Notes: generated by a model not told the origin, from the letters alone. DNA of 64,000 bases from Pseudoduganella namucuonensis (GCF_900116645.1 NZ_FPBO01000030.1:1-64000); one strand, 5' to 3'. Counted from the first letter of the stretch, positions 55,047 through 64,000 are shown. Numbers and translations are program-made.

Positions 55047-56750
55047 TTAAAACTCTTCCCACTCGTCGATGGCGGCCGGCGTGCTGGCGACCTGCTTCAC
55101 CGGCGCCGCGCGCCGCGCCGGGTGGCTTGCCGGGCGAGCGGAGGATGGTTGCGCGGCGCTACCGGCCCGCCGGCCGGCCGTCATTGGCGGCGCCGTGCCC
55201 GCCACGCCCTGGTCGACCTTGAATTGGCTGACCGCGCGCGCCAGGCTGGCGGCCTGGTCCTGCAGCGCGCCGGCCGCCGCCGCCGCCTGCTCCACCAGCG
55301 CCGCGTTCTGCTGGGTCGTCCGGTCCATCTGCGTGATGGCATGGTTGATCTGCTCGATGCCCGAGGTCTGCTCCTGGGTGGCGGCGGTGATCTCGGCCAT
55401 GATGTCGGCCACGCCTTTGATGCTGTCGACGACGGCCCGCATGGTCGAGCCGGCCTCGTCCACCAGCTTGGCGCCGCTGTCGACCTGTTCCACCGAATCG
55501 CCGATCAGCGTCTTGATCTCCTTGGCCGCCGCCGCCGAGCGCTGCGCCAGATTGCGCACCTCGGAGGCCACCACCGCGAAGCCGCGCCCCTGTTCCCCGG
55601 CGCGCGCCGCCTCGACCGCCGCGTTCAGCGCCAGGATGTTGGTCTGGAAGGCGATGCCGTCGATGACGCTGATGATGTCGACGATCTTGCGCGACGAGGC
55701 GTTGATCGAACCCATGGTGTCGACCACCTGCGACACCACCACGCCGCCCTTGACCGCCACCTCGGAGGCCATGATCGCCAGCTGGTTGGCCTGGCGCGCG
55801 TTGTCCGCGTTCTGCTTGACGGTGGCGGTTAATTCCTCCATGGACGAGGAGGTTTCCTGCAGGGAGCCGGCCTGTTGCTCGGTGCGCGCGGACAAGTCCT
55901 GGTTGCCGCTGGCGATCTGTTCGGAGGCGGTGGCGATGGTGTGGGTGCCACCGCGCACGTCGGCTATCATCCTGCTCAGGTTGTCGCGCATGGACTGCAT
56001 CGCGAACAGGATGCTGCCCCGGTCGCCTTCGCCGGTGACGATGTCGACGGCCAGGTCGCCCGCCGCGATGCGGTCCACCACCGCGACCACATAGTCCGGC
56101 TCGCCTCCGAGCTGGGACAGCAAGCCGCGCACCACCAGCAAACCCAGCGCCACGGCGATCAGGGCGACGGCCGCGACCACGCCGGCCGAGATGTGGCGGG
56201 TGGCGCTGGCGGCCGCTTGCTGGCTCTCGAAGCGCGCCAGCGCCGCCGCCTGAACCGTCTGCTTCATGTCGGCCAGGATGGTGAAGACGCGGTTGGCGTT
56301 GTCCTTCACCTCCAGGCGGTTCACTTCCGCGCCGCCCTTGATGTCGCCCTGCTCGATCAGCTGGACTTGATGCGTCATCCCGGCCTGCATTTTCCGGTAC
56401 GCGTCCTGCAGTGCCTTGATGGTATCCTGCCGGGCGCCCTGGCTGGCCGCGGCCAGCCTGCCGATCGCGTTGTCGGCCTTGGCGAAGCGGTCGGCGTTCT
56501 CGTTCTTCCAGGCGGCGATGGATGCCTGGTCCCCGATGGCGATCATGCGCAGAATATTGATGTCCACCCTGGTCAGCAAGCCGTCGATCTCGCCGACGAC
56601 GGCGGTTTGTTGCAAATCGACGCGATACATGGCGTCCAGTTCGTCCGACGACCGCTGTAGCCGGGTAAGGAAGAACAGGCCCAGTGCGAGTTGCATCAGG
56701 AGGATGATGGCGATAACGCCAAGGAACTTCTTGCGTACGCTTAGTTTCAT
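55047..56750 (-). CDS. Methyl-accepting chemotaxis protein with CheR-docking C-terminus
   Basis: A 567-residue receptor: TM1 at ~11-30 ([20 protein letters not shown]), a four-helix-bundle periplasmic domain, TM2 at ~192-212, HAMP, and a signalling domain with the canonical tip ([20 protein letters not shown]). The C-terminus ends EWEEF, matching the xWxxF pentapeptide that tethers the methyltransferase CheR and methylesterase CheB. The receptor at 6409-8061 lacks it. ATG 56750 is chosen since it opens the membrane helix. Ligand unknown. It converges with the small gene at 54602. Confidence 0.93.
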   Translation of the reverse strand: MKLSVRKKFLGVIAIILLMQLALGLFFLTRLQRSSDELDAMYRVDLQQTAVVGEIDGLLTRVDINILRMIAIGDQASIAAWKNENADRFAKADNAIGRLAAASQGARQDTIKALQDAYRKMQAGMTHQVQLIEQGDIKGGAEVNRLEVKDNANRVFTILADMKQTVQAAALARFESQQAAASATRHISAGVVAAVALIAVALGLLVVRGLLSQLGGEPDYVVAVVDRIAAGDLAVDIVTGEGDRGSILFAMQSMRDNLSRMIADVRGGTHTIATASEQIASGNQDLSARTEQQAGSLQETSSSMEELTATVKQNADNARQANQLAIMASEVAVKGGVVVSQVVDTMGSINASSRKIVDIISVIDGIAFQTNILALNAAVEAARAGEQGRGFAVVASEVRNLAQRSAAAAKEIKTLIGDSVEQVDSGAKLVDEAGSTMRAVVDSIKGVADIMAEITAATQEQTSGIEQINHAITQMDRTTQQNAALVEQAAAAAGALQDQAASLARAVSQFKVDQGVAGTAPPMTAGRRAGSAAQPSSARPASHPARRAAPVKQVASTPAAIDEWEEF

Positions 56751-57155
56751 AAATTCTCTATCCTTTGTTGTGGCGGTCATCCCCTCGGGAGGCGCGCGAT
56801 TGTTTTCGTCAGGATTGTCCGAGCTGGTCCAAGGCTCGACATCGGCACACGCGCGATGGGCCCCGTCTCGGCGGATGCTGGCGGGCTATGAACGCTAACC
56901 CAATCGTTGGACGGGCAACATCAGCGCATTCCGAAACGCTGGTAGGGATATCCTTATGCGTGCCGCCCCCGGCCGGCTGCCGGGGAGGGCGCACCCGCCG
57001 CCCCGCTTGCCCCGGCCCGGCCCCGGCTTTTTGCCCCTGCTCCGGGTAAAAATTCCAACGCAAGGGTGGCCTGCAAAACGGCTTTGCGGGTACACTTGCG
57101 CTGTTTCATTTTCTGCGCTTGCGGGCGCCCGGACCCCAGTTGGCTGAGAGTGCCT
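56751..57155. other. 405-base gap between chemoreceptor and corA
   Basis: The gap should hold the divergent promoters of both genes. I see no convincing -35/-10 pair, no sigma-28 site and no ORF with a ribosome site. The middle (56960-57020) is a GC-rich stretch with several overlapping inverted repeats of CCGGC type. No RNA element was recognised; a magnesium-sensing leader ahead of corA is not evident. Confidence 0.5.
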
Positions 57156-58121
57156 ATGATCAATGTTTTCGTCTTACAAAATGGCCGTCTCAACCAGGTT
57201 CCCATCGAGACCCGCGACGATCTGGAGAAAGCCGAGCCGGTATGGGTCGACCTGACCGATCCGAACGACGATGAGCGTCTGTGGGTCAAGGCCATTTACG
57301 GCGTGACGCTGCCGGGCGAAGACGAAGTCAAGGACATCGAGGCGTCGGCCCGCTACTACGAGGCGGAAAACGGCGACCTGCACCTGCGCACCGACTTCCT
57401 GCTGGAAGAGGACGACGGCCCGTCGCGCATCGTCACCGTGGCCTTCATTCTGGCCAAGAAAATGCTGTTCTCCGTCCACACGGACGATCTGCCGGTGTTC
57501 CGCCTGGTGCGCATGCGCGCCCGCTCGCGTCCCGGCTCCATCGCCGACTACATGGACGTGCTGCTGGACCTGTACGCGACCGACGCCGAATACTCGGCGG
57601 ACGCGCTTGAGGGCATCTACCAGAACCTGGAGGAAGTGTCCGGCCGCGTGCTGCAGGAGGAATTCACCGACAAGGACGCGGCCGACGCCCTGAGCGCCAT
57701 CGCGCACGAGGAGGACTTGAACGGCCGCATCCGCCGCAACATGATGGACACGCGCCGCGCGGTCAGCTTCCTGATGCGGGGGCGGCTGCTCAATTCCGAG
57801 CAATTCGAGGAGGCGCGCCAGATCCTGCGCGACATCGAATCGCTGGACGGCCACACCTCTTTCCTGTTCGATAAGATCAACTTCCTGATGGACGCCACGG
57901 TCGGCTTCATCAACATCAACCAGAATAAGATCATCAAGATCTTCTCGGTGGCCAGCGTCGCCTTCCTGCCGCCGACCCTGATCGCCAGCGTCTACGGCAT
58001 GAACTTCGACAGCATCCCCGAGCTGAAATGGGCCCTGGGTTACCCGTGGGCCTGGGGCTTGATGATCACCAGCGCCATCGCCCCCTTCCTGTACTTCCGC
58101 CACCGCGGCTGGCTGAAATAA
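57156..58121 (+). CDS. corA: CorA-family magnesium/cobalt transporter
   Basis: A 321-residue protein that forms a pentameric Mg2+ channel. The long soluble N-terminal domain is followed by a helical stalk (FEEARQILRDIESLDGHTSF) and two C-terminal transmembrane helices. Between them lies the selectivity motif YGMNF (Gly281-Met-Asn283), and the protein ends with the usual basic tail (YFRHRGWLK). ATG 57156 (MINVFVLQNG) fits the family; the frame is open upstream without a ribosome site. It converges on the LysR gene 13 bases away. Confidence 0.94.
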   Translation: MINVFVLQNGRLNQVPIETRDDLEKAEPVWVDLTDPNDDERLWVKAIYGVTLPGEDEVKDIEASARYYEAENGDLHLRTDFLLEEDDGPSRIVTVAFILAKKMLFSVHTDDLPVFRLVRMRARSRPGSIADYMDVLLDLYATDAEYSADALEGIYQNLEEVSGRVLQEEFTDKDAADALSAIAHEEDLNGRIRRNMMDTRRAVSFLMRGRLLNSEQFEEARQILRDIESLDGHTSFLFDKINFLMDATVGFININQNKIIKIFSVASVAFLPPTLIASVYGMNFDSIPELKWALGYPWAWGLMITSAIAPFLYFRHRGWLK

Positions 58122-58134
58122 GCCGGCAAAGCGC

Positions 58135-59046
58135 CTACTCCAGCAGTCCTTTGCGGTAGGCCTCGCTCTGCCGCTGCAACGCCGGGTTGGCGAGATAGCG
58201 TATCAGCGCCCGAGCGGCCGGCTCGCGCGCCGTCGCGGGCATCGCCGCGATGGCGAATTGGCGCCGCGCCGGGATCGGCAGCGGCATCGTCTGCACGCCG
58301 TCCGGCAGCGGATGGACCGCCAGCCGGGGCAGGATCGAATAGCCGAGCCCGCGCGCGGCCAGGGCGGCGATGCTGCTGTCGGTCGCCAGCGTGCGCGCCG
58401 GCGGCGCGGCGAATCCCGCCTCCCGGCAGCGCGCCGCGACGCCCAGCGCCCCGGCGCAATCGAGCTGGATATACGGCAGGCCGTCGAGCTGCTCCCAGCT
58501 CAGCGGGGCGCGCAAGGCGAGGGACCCGGGCGCCACCAGCACATAGGAATCCGCCACATAATCCCGCGTCCGCAAGCCGGCGCCCGCCGGCAGCTGCACG
58601 ATGGCGACATCGGCCCGCCCGTCCCGCAAGGCCTGGGCCAGCGCGTCGCGCTCCTCGAAGCCGTCGTCGACATCCACCCGCAGGCCGGGATGGTCGGCCT
58701 CCAGCGCCGCCAGCGCCGACGGCAGCAAGTGGGTGCTCACACTGCGGAAGCAGGCCAGCCGCAGATGGCCCGCGACCGCGGCGTCCTCCCGCGCCGCGTC
58801 TCCCAGGCTGGCGGCCAGGCGCAGGATCTGGCGCGCGGTGGCCAGCACCCGGTGCCCGGCGTCGGTGGGCGTGCAGCCGCTGCGCGAGCGGTGCAGCAGG
58901 CGCTGGCCCAATGTGTTTTCCAGTTCGCCTATGCCGTGGCTGACGCGCGATTGCGTGCAGTCCAGCGCCGCCGCCGCGCCGCCGAAACTGCCCTCGTCCG
59001 CCACCGCCACCAGCATTTCCAGCTGATTCAACTTGGGTTTGGTCAT
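58135..59046 (-). CDS. LysR-family transcriptional regulator
   Basis: A 303-residue regulator. The winged helix-turn-helix is LNQLEMLVAVADEGSFGGAA and ALDCTQSRVSHGIGELENTL. The sensor domain begins GHLRLACFRSVSTHLLPSAL and includes the typical ADVAIVQLPAG and GLGYSILPRLAVHPL segments. It is divergent from the isochorismatase gene, with a 100-base shared promoter region, so it very probably controls that gene. No clear operator palindrome was found there, only weak 6-base arms CGAAAT and ATTTCG 29 bases apart. Confidence 0.9.
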   Translation of the reverse strand: MTKPKLNQLEMLVAVADEGSFGGAAAALDCTQSRVSHGIGELENTLGQRLLHRSRSGCTPTDAGHRVLATARQILRLAASLGDAAREDAAVAGHLRLACFRSVSTHLLPSALAALEADHPGLRVDVDDGFEERDALAQALRDGRADVAIVQLPAGAGLRTRDYVADSYVLVAPGSLALRAPLSWEQLDGLPYIQLDCAGALGVAARCREAGFAAPPARTLATDSSIAALAARGLGYSILPRLAVHPLPDGVQTMPLPIPARRQFAIAAMPATAREPAARALIRYLANPALQRQSEAYRKGLLE

Positions 59047-59146
59047 CGAAATCCTTCATGGATAAGCGCCAACTATAGGGTATTTCGGTTGCGGGGCAAA
59101 GCCCCGGCGGACGAAGATGGGGTTTTACAACCCGAGGGAGTGCGAA

Positions 59147-59710
59147 ATGGACAAGGCGGTTTTGATAGTGGTGGACGTGCAGCAGGCATTCAATGATCCC
59201 CGCTGGGGACAGCGCAATAATCCAATGGCGGAAGAAAACATCGCCGCCTTGCTGGCGGCCTGGCGCAAAGCCGGCCAGCCGCTGATCCACGTGCATCACC
59301 GCTCGCGCGATTCGAAAGGCCTGTTTCATTCGGATGCGCCGGGCGCCAAGGTCAAACCCGAGGCTGTGCCCTTGCCGGGTGAAACGGTTATTTACAAACA
59401 GGTGAACAGTTCTTTTATCGGCACCGATCTGGAACAACGCCTGCGCGCGATGGGCGCGCCAACCGTGGTGGTGTGTGGAATAACGACCGACCATTGCGTT
59501 TCCACCACCGCCAGAATGGCGGGCAATCTGGATTTCACGACCTTGATTATCTCCGACGCCACCGCGACTTTCGAACGGACCGGGCCGGATGGCCGTCATT
59601 ATTCGGCCGAATTGATGCATGACACCGCGCTGGCCAGCGTAAATGGGGAATTCGCGGAAGTGGTGGATACCGCCACCGTGCTTGCCCGTCTCAAGCCACG
59701 CGCGGATTGA
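59147..59710 (+). CDS. Isochorismatase-family cysteine hydrolase
   Basis: A 187-residue hydrolase with the family catalytic triad Asp10 (VVDVQQAFND), Lys84 (VIYKQVNSSF) and Cys117 (TTDHCVSTTARMAGN), plus the cis-peptide VCGITTDH. Members hydrolyse amides or nicotinamide-like compounds; which one cannot be told. GAGGGAG lies ahead of ATG 59147. It is divergent from a LysR regulator, the common arrangement for an inducible detoxifying enzyme. Codon third positions are clearly less GC-rich than in the surrounding genes, a feature it shares with hemL. Confidence 0.9.
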   Translation: MDKAVLIVVDVQQAFNDPRWGQRNNPMAEENIAALLAAWRKAGQPLIHVHHRSRDSKGLFHSDAPGAKVKPEAVPLPGETVIYKQVNSSFIGTDLEQRLRAMGAPTVVVCGITTDHCVSTTARMAGNLDFTTLIISDATATFERTGPDGRHYSAELMHDTALASVNGEFAEVVDTATVLARLKPRAD

Positions 59711-59882
59711 AATCGAATGGCGGTTTGCCGCGCGCCAGGCAGGCGGTATTCGCGGCATCTATAAAATCGTCCAGATTGAAACCGCCGGCCCAAAGCTGGC
59801 TTTGCAATCCCTCGACGATGGATTCGACCTGCACCGCCTGCTCCTCCACCGCCGAATTGGCGGGATTGTGCACCTTGGCCAT
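59691..59882 (-). CDS. Small hypothetical protein (63 residues)
   Basis: An ORF of MAKVHNPANSAVEEQAVQVE onward, with an amphipathic helical first half and a Phe-rich acidic end (NLDDFIDAANTACLARGKPP). It reads like a real short protein, with balanced composition, but has only a poor ribosome site. It lies beyond the hemL terminator, so it would need its own promoter. It overlaps the end of the isochorismatase gene by 20 bases in convergent orientation. I do not recognise it. Confidence 0.42.
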   Translation of the reverse strand: MAKVHNPANSAVEEQAVQVESIVEGLQSQLWAGGFNLDDFIDAANTACLARGKPPFDFNPRVA

Positions 59883-60023
59883 CACGAATTGCGCGCGTCC
59901 GCGCCCAGCGCGACCTGGCCAGAAACGGCCCCGGCGGCCCTGGTTCGCCTCCCGCGCACTCAAAACTGGCTTGAACGCGCCAGATTCTGGCTTGATTCGG
60001 GCGGATCGCGCCCCTGCGGGACG

Positions 60024-60050
60024 AAAAAAAGCCGGGAACACAGTCCCGGC
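60024..60050 (-). terminator. Rho-independent terminator of hemL
   Basis: On the minus strand, a 7-bp perfect stem GCCGGGA/TCCCGGC (60031-60050) with a 6-base loop is followed by seven T, 21 bases beyond the hemL stop. Confidence 0.92.
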
Positions 60051-60071
60051 CCGGTCGCTGGATTAAACCGA

Positions 60072-61358
60072 TCAGCCCAGCGTCGCGAATACCCTGCGCG
60101 CCGCCGCGATGGTTTCGTCGATCACCGCGTCATCATGTTGAATGGAAACGAAGCCCGCTTCAAAAGCGGCCGGGGCGAAATAAACACCCTCGTCCAGCAT
60201 CGCGTGGAAGAACACATTGAATTTCGCGCGATCGCCCGCCATCATTTCGGCGTAATTATTCGGCGGCGTTTCGCTGAAATACAAACCGAACATGCCGCCT
60301 TCGGCGTCCGCGCAGAAAGTCACGCCGGCCTCTTTCGCCGCCGCCGTCAATCCATCGGCCAGGCGTTTCGCCGACGCGGCGAGTTTATCGTAAAAACCAG
60401 GCTGCTGTATCAGCTTCAAGGTCGTCATGCCGGCCGCGACCGCCACTGGATTACCGGACAAGGTGCCCGCCTGATAAACCGCGCCCAGTGGCGCCATTTT
60501 ACCCATCAATTCAGCGCTGCCGCCGAATGCCGCAACCGGCAGGCCGCCGCCGATTACTTTACCCAGCGCGGTCAAATCCGGTTTAATACCGTACAGCGCT
60601 TGCGCGCCACCCAGGCCCACGCGGAATCCGCACATCACTTCATCGAATATCAGAATGGCGCCGTGTTTGGTGCACAGGTCGCGCAGGGATTGCAGGAATT
60701 CCGGCGTGCCTTTAATCAGATTCATATTGCCGGCCACCGGCTCGACAATAACGCAGGCGATTTCATTGCCGAAGCTGGCGAACGCCTCTTCGATTTGCGC
60801 CACATTGTTATAGTCCAGCACCAGGGTGTGCTTGACGAAATCCTCGGGCACGCCGGCCGAAGTCGGATTGCCGAAAGTTAATAAGCCGCTGCCCGCTTTC
60901 ACCAGCAGGGAATCGGCGTGGCCGTGATAACAGCCCTCGAATTTCACGATTTTATCGCGGCCGGTGGCGCCGCGCGCCAGGCGCAATGCGCTCATGGTCG
61001 CCTCGGTGCCGGAGGAAACCAGGCGCACCTGTTCTATCGACGGCACCAGGCGGCAGATTTCCTCCGCCATTTCTATTTCCGCCTCGGTCGGGGCGCCGAA
61101 GGATAAACCGCGGGTCGCCGCTTCCTGCACCGCTTTCACCACTTCCGGATGGGCGTGGCCGACAATCGCCGGACCCCAGGAACCGATGTAATCGATATAG
61201 CGCTTGCCGTCCGCGTCCCAGAAATAAGGGCCGTCGGCGCGGGTGATGAAACGCGGCGTGCCGCCCACCGAGCGGAAGGCGCGCACCGGGGAGTTGACGC
61301 CGCCGGGGGTGGTTTTCTGGGCGCGGGCGAACAGCGCGTCGTTGCGTGATTCAGTCAT
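60072..61358 (-). CDS. hemL: Glutamate-1-semialdehyde 2,1-aminomutase
   Basis: A 428-residue PLP enzyme that converts glutamate-1-semialdehyde to 5-aminolevulinate in haem synthesis. The start [20 protein letters not shown], the [19 protein letters not shown] block, the [19 protein letters not shown]-binding Asp, and the Schiff-base Lys in [18 protein letters not shown] are all present. Length is standard. It lies 14 bases downstream of the thiD-like gene on the same strand. Many codons end in A or T (for example in the FGNPTSAG segment), unlike most core genes here. Confidence 0.96.
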   Translation of the reverse strand: MTESRNDALFARAQKTTPGGVNSPVRAFRSVGGTPRFITRADGPYFWDADGKRYIDYIGSWGPAIVGHAHPEVVKAVQEAATRGLSFGAPTEAEIEMAEEICRLVPSIEQVRLVSSGTEATMSALRLARGATGRDKIVKFEGCYHGHADSLLVKAGSGLLTFGNPTSAGVPEDFVKHTLVLDYNNVAQIEEAFASFGNEIACVIVEPVAGNMNLIKGTPEFLQSLRDLCTKHGAILIFDEVMCGFRVGLGGAQALYGIKPDLTALGKVIGGGLPVAAFGGSAELMGKMAPLGAVYQAGTLSGNPVAVAAGMTTLKLIQQPGFYDKLAASAKRLADGLTAAAKEAGVTFCADAEGGMFGLYFSETPPNNYAEMMAGDRAKFNVFFHAMLDEGVYFAPAAFEAGFVSIQHDDAVIDETIAAARRVFATLG

Positions 61359-61372
61359 TTGTTGTCTCGATG

Positions 61373-62314
61373 TTATGAAAGGAGTGTGGCTAGCATGCGG
61401 TGGTGGCGGTTGGGCACCAGCTTGCCCATGCCGTAGCGCTGCGCGTGGGCCAGCGCACCCTGGGTGTAATCCATGGCCAGTTGCACCGCGCTCGGCGTGT
61501 CCGCGCCCTGCGCCAGGTAGGCGGCGATGGCGGCGGACAGCGTGCCGCCCGCGCCCAGGAAGGGGCCGGGCAGGTGCAGCCAGCAATCGTGGCGCACCAC
61601 GCCGTCGGCGCCGAACAGCGTGTTGGCGCGCGCGCCGTCGCTGTGGCCAGGGCTGGCCGGCGTGCCGGTGACCAGCACGAATTCGCATCCCAGTTCGATC
61701 AGGTGGCGCACGTCGTCGGCCATGGTGTCGCCTTCGGCCGGCGCCTCGCACAGGTCCTCCTCGTCCTCCGGCCCGGCCTCGTCGCCGTCGTCCGGGTCCC
61801 CGTCCGCTGCCGGGTCGCCGGTCCCGCCGGCGGGACCGGCGGCGGCGTCCTCTCGCCAGGTCTCGGCCAGCCGGCCCAGTTCGACCTGGGACAGCACCAG
61901 CACCGACGTTTGCGGCACCAGCAGCTGGCGCACGATGGTCAGCAGCTCCTCGGCGTCCTCGCCCTGCGAGGGCAGGCGCGAGCTGAATGGATCGAGCACC
62001 AGCGGCGCGTCCGGATAGTCGGACACGATTTCGGCGATGGCCGAGGCGTGCTCCAGGTTTTCCAGCGCGCCGATCTTGAAGGCCGACACGTGGGCGTCCT
62101 CCAGCAGCACGCGGGCCTGGTCGGCCACCCAGTCGGGATCGACCTCCTGCATGTCCTCCACGCCGGCGCTGTCGCCGATCAGCAACGCGGTGGTGACGGC
62201 CAGGCCGTGGCAGCCCAGCGAGGAAAACACGGCCATGTCGGCTGTGACGCCGATGGCGCCCACGGGGTCGGCGGCGCCGAATGTCAGGATAAGGGGAGAA
62301 GTTTGGTTTTGCAC
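61373..62314 (-). CDS. ThiD-like hydroxymethylpyrimidine kinase with acidic insertion
   Basis: A 313-residue ribokinase-fold protein resembling ThiD, which phosphorylates hydroxymethylpyrimidine twice in thiamine synthesis. The start [20 protein letters not shown] matches the ThiD pattern. Two departures stand out. The anion-hole motif, normally GTGCTLSAA with a catalytic Cys, reads GAGGTLSAA with Gly at residue 257. Residues ~155-193 are an acidic low-complexity insertion ([18 protein letters not shown]). GTG 62314 is the likely start, since no ATG is placed well. It precedes hemL on the minus strand and is divergent from rubredoxin. Activity as ThiD is uncertain. Confidence 0.82.
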   Translation of the reverse strand: MQNQTSPLILTFGAADPVGAIGVTADMAVFSSLGCHGLAVTTALLIGDSAGVEDMQEVDPDWVADQARVLLEDAHVSAFKIGALENLEHASAIAEIVSDYPDAPLVLDPFSSRLPSQGEDAEELLTIVRQLLVPQTSVLVLSQVELGRLAETWREDAAAGPAGGTGDPAADGDPDDGDEAGPEDEEDLCEAPAEGDTMADDVRHLIELGCEFVLVTGTPASPGHSDGARANTLFGADGVVRHDCWLHLPGPFLGAGGTLSAAIAAYLAQGADTPSAVQLAMDYTQGALAHAQRYGMGKLVPNRHHRMLATLLS

Positions 62315-62370
62315 GGCGGGTAGATTAAGATACCTGATTCGGCATTTTACTTGATAGAAGGTGAGACAAC

Positions 62371-62562
62371 GTGAGTAGCAACGAATCGACCCAGCCATTC
62401 CAAACCTGGATGTGCCTGATCTGCGGATGGATCTATGACGAGGAAGCGGGACTGCCGGAGGAGGGCATCGCGCCCGGCACGCGCTGGGCCGACGTGCCGA
62501 TCAACTGGAGCTGCCCGGAGTGCGGCGCCCGCAAGGACGATTTCGAAATGGTGGCGCTGTAA
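62371..62562 (+). CDS. Rubredoxin
   Basis: A 63-residue iron protein with the two CxxC knuckles CLIC (Cys15 and Cys18) and CPEC (Cys48 and Cys51), which hold one Fe in a tetrahedral Cys4 site for single-electron transfer. The aromatic core residues (WMCLICGWIYDEE, INWSCPECG) are in place. It uses a GTG start behind GAAGGTGAG. It is divergent from the thiD-like gene and 104 bases ahead of pilG, a linkage common in beta- and gammaproteobacteria. The electron partner is unknown. Confidence 0.95.
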   Translation: MSSNESTQPFQTWMCLICGWIYDEEAGLPEEGIAPGTRWADVPINWSCPECGARKDDFEMVAL

Positions 62563-62666
62563 TCGCCGCGGCGGCCGTCCACCTTGTCCGCCCCGCCCGT
62601 CCGGCGCCGTGCCAAATCGCGGCGCGCTATGCTATCGTGTCGATACGCCTATAACGGTGAAACTAT

Positions 62667-63068
62667 ATGACGAACACGCCGCAAGCGACAGGATTGAAGA
62701 TCATGGTCATCGACGACAGCAGCACGATACGTCGGTCGGCGGAGATTTTCCTGGGCCAGGCGGGCTACCAGGTGGTGTTGGCCGAGGACGGATTCGACGC
62801 CCTGGCCAAGATCAACGACCACCATCCGGCGCTGATCTTCTGCGACATCCTGATGCCGCGCCTGGACGGCTACCAGACCTGCGCGCTGATCAAGAAAAGC
62901 GCCAAATTCCATGCGACACCGGTGCTGATGCTCTCTTCCAAGGACGGCCTGTTCGACCGCGCGCGCGGCGCCATGGTCGGCTCGGCCGCCTACCTGACCA
63001 AACCATTCACCAAGGACAGCCTGCTGGCGGCCGTGCGCGAGCATACCGCGGGCCTGGCGGGCGCCTGA
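62667..63068 (+). CDS. pilG: Twitching-motility response regulator PilG
   Basis: A 133-residue single-domain receiver with phospho-acceptor Asp60 in LIFCDILMPRLDGYQ, the acidic pair Asp16-Asp17 (VIDDSS), and the switch Lys in YLTKPFTKD. In the Pil-Chp chemosensory system PilG promotes type IV pilus extension. It opens the operon with pilH 25 bases downstream and a CheW-like gene next. The assignment rests on receiver similarity plus the gene order pilG-pilH-pilI and the adjacent rubredoxin. Confidence 0.9.
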   Translation: MTNTPQATGLKIMVIDDSSTIRRSAEIFLGQAGYQVVLAEDGFDALAKINDHHPALIFCDILMPRLDGYQTCALIKKSAKFHATPVLMLSSKDGLFDRARGAMVGSAAYLTKPFTKDSLLAAVREHTAGLAGA

Positions 63069-63093
63069 GGTGCACCAAAACAGCGAGGGGCAT

Positions 63094-63462
63094 ATGGCCA
63101 TTCAACGTATCCTGATCGTCGACGATTCGCCGACCGAGCGTTACTACCTGACCGACATCCTGGTCAAAAACGGCTACACCGTCACCACCGCCGAAAACGG
63201 CGAGGAGGCGCTGGTGAAGATCAAGGCCGAGAAGCCGCAGCTGATCCTGATGGACGTGGTGATGCCCGGCGCGAACGGCTTCCAAGTCACCCGCGCCATC
63301 GCGCGCGATCCGGACCTGCAGGACGTGCCGGTGATTATCTGCTCCAGCAAGAACCAGGAGACGGACCGCATCTGGGGCCTGCGCCAGGGCGCCAAGGACT
63401 ACCTGGTCAAGCCGGTGGACGCCGCCGCGCTGCTGGCCAAAATCGCCGCGCTCGGCGGCTGA
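63094..63462 (+). CDS. pilH: Twitching-motility response regulator PilH
   Basis: A 122-residue single-domain receiver, phospho-acceptor Asp54 in LILMDVVMPGANGFQ, acidic pair Asp10-Asp11, and Lys in DYLVKPVDAA. PilH acts opposite to PilG in pilus retraction or as a phosphate sink. ATG 63094 follows AGCGAGGGG; a GTG eight codons upstream is less likely. It is followed after three bases by the CheW-like gene, so the genes are co-transcribed. Confidence 0.9.
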   Translation: MAIQRILIVDDSPTERYYLTDILVKNGYTVTTAENGEEALVKIKAEKPQLILMDVVMPGANGFQVTRAIARDPDLQDVPVIICSSKNQETDRIWGLRQGAKDYLVKPVDAAALLAKIAALGG

Positions 63463-63465
63463 ACG

Positions 63466-64000
63466 ATGAGCAGCGCGGCCGGCGACCTCCCACACGCACC
63501 GGAACCGGTCCCGGTTCCGGCCTCCGCCCCGGCTCCCACCGGCGCCGAGCGCCGCAGCCGCCTGCGCCGCTATCAGGCGCAACTGCTGGAACGCATGCAC
63601 GCGGCCAAGAGCGGCGAGGCGGCCGCCGGCCGCGAGCTGGGCGTGCAGCTGGGCGCCGCGCGCTGCCTGCTGGACCTGACGCAGGTGGGCGAGATCGTGC
63701 CCTTCCAGCCCGGCCAGCCCCTCGCGACGGTGCCGCTGGCGCGCGACTGGTATCTGGGCCTGGCCAACATCCGCGGCGGCCTGACCGGCGTGATCGACCT
63801 GGCGCGCTACCTGGGCGAGGCCGCCACCGCGCCAGCCGCGGGCTGCAGCGTCATCACGTTCGCGCCCGGCCTGGGCTTCAATTGCGCGCTGCTGGCCGCG
63901 CGCGTGCTGGGCCTGCGCAAGCTGGACGACATGACGGCGCGCCAGCCCGACGGCGCCGCGCCGGCCTGGTGCGCGCAGCGATTCACCGACCCGGAAGGGC
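63466..64000 (+). CDS. pilI: CheW-like coupling protein PilI (3' end outside window)
   Basis: The first 178 codons are present and the gene runs off the window. A Pro/Ala-rich start is followed by a CheW fold: an early GVQLGAARCLLDLTQVGEIV strand region and the hallmark YLGLANIRGGLTGVIDLARY. CheW-like PilI links the receptor PilJ to the kinase ChpA in the type IV pilus chemosensory array. It lies directly behind pilH (ATG three bases after the stop), as in other Pil-Chp operons. The N-terminal extension of ~40 residues is longer than in Pseudomonas PilI. Confidence 0.88.
   Translation, partial: MSSAAGDLPHAPEPVPVPASAPAPTGAERRSRLRRYQAQLLERMHAAKSGEAAAGRELGVQLGAARCLLDLTQVGEIVPFQPGQPLATVPLARDWYLGLANIRGGLTGVIDLARYLGEAATAPAAGCSVITFAPGLGFNCALLAARVLGLRKLDDMTARQPDGAAPAWCAQRFTDPEG

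Noticed and set aside
59047-59146. LysR operator between the second LysR gene and isochorismatase
   Set aside because: Only short arms (CGAAAT/ATTTCG, ATCC/GGAT) were found; they are within chance expectation.

Overview
This 64-kb window is GC-rich chromosomal DNA from a betaproteobacterium of the order Burkholderiales. It looks like Oxalobacteraceae (Massilia, Duganella or Janthinobacterium relatives). That placement rests on gene order (aroQ-accB-accC-prmA-DUF3426 protein, ffh next to a CcsA-type gene and pilSR, rubredoxin next to pilGHI), on KPAAK-rich histone-like proteins, and on GGG(G)TCAGACCC or GGGACAGACCC palindromes between genes. It is inference from sequence reading; no database was searched. 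Almost everything is core housekeeping. No rRNA, tRNA, CRISPR array, prophage or insertion sequence was recognised.

Layout. 1-4934: the end of a type VI secretion locus, with a VgrG tail, a phospholipase D effector, two Sel1-repeat candidate immunity genes and a PAAR gene. A broken PAAR copy lies between the two immunity genes and marks a tandem duplication. 5034-8061: a secreted RTX/DUF4214 protein and a chemoreceptor. 8091-11968 (minus strand): an ECF sigma factor with a membrane partner, then a MoxR ATPase-acetyltransferase-VWA operon. 12154-14151: two small c-type cytochromes, a DUF1841 protein and rppH. 14355-19607: proS, a lytic transglycosylase, and a tandem alkaline-phosphatase pair whose first member has lost its catalytic residues. 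19772-21713: a SWIB-domain protein and ffh. 21959-24582: a NitT/TauT-type ABC importer. 24663-29171: cytochrome c assembly protein, PP0621-type protein, pilS and pilR. 29172-33749: nrdA and nrdB, with two NrdR-box-like sites over the promoter. 33863-34921: a lone DUF1016/YhcG nuclease with lower GC. 34951-37629: RidA, a GcvA-like LysR regulator and a split YeeE/YedE transporter. 37630-38360: a gene-free stretch with a candidate small RNA. 38361-40038: a long KPAAK-repeat histone-like protein and YggT. 40108-47349 (minus strand): PfkB kinase, DUF3426 protein, prmA, accC, accB, aroQ, a TlpA-like protein and an unknown. 47432-55006: mpl, yqiA-like, ubiC, an RNB exonuclease, a TonB-like protein, aroE, mtgA and an unknown. 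55047-62562: chemoreceptor, corA, LysR with isochorismatase, hemL, thiD-like, rubredoxin. 62667-64000: the start of the type IV pilus chemosensory operon (pilG, pilH, pilI).

How the genes fit together. Many neighbours overlap by 1-4 bases (ATGA, TGATG or GTGA junctions), which points to tightly coupled operons. Type IV pilus control appears twice (pilSR and pilGHI). Cell-wall turnover is represented by mpl, mtgA and the lytic transglycosylase. The most notable items are the paired NrdR boxes exactly 31 bp apart, the alkaline-phosphatase-fold pseudoenzyme lipoprotein beside its intact paralogue, and the duplicated immunity-PAAR unit behind the phospholipase D effector.
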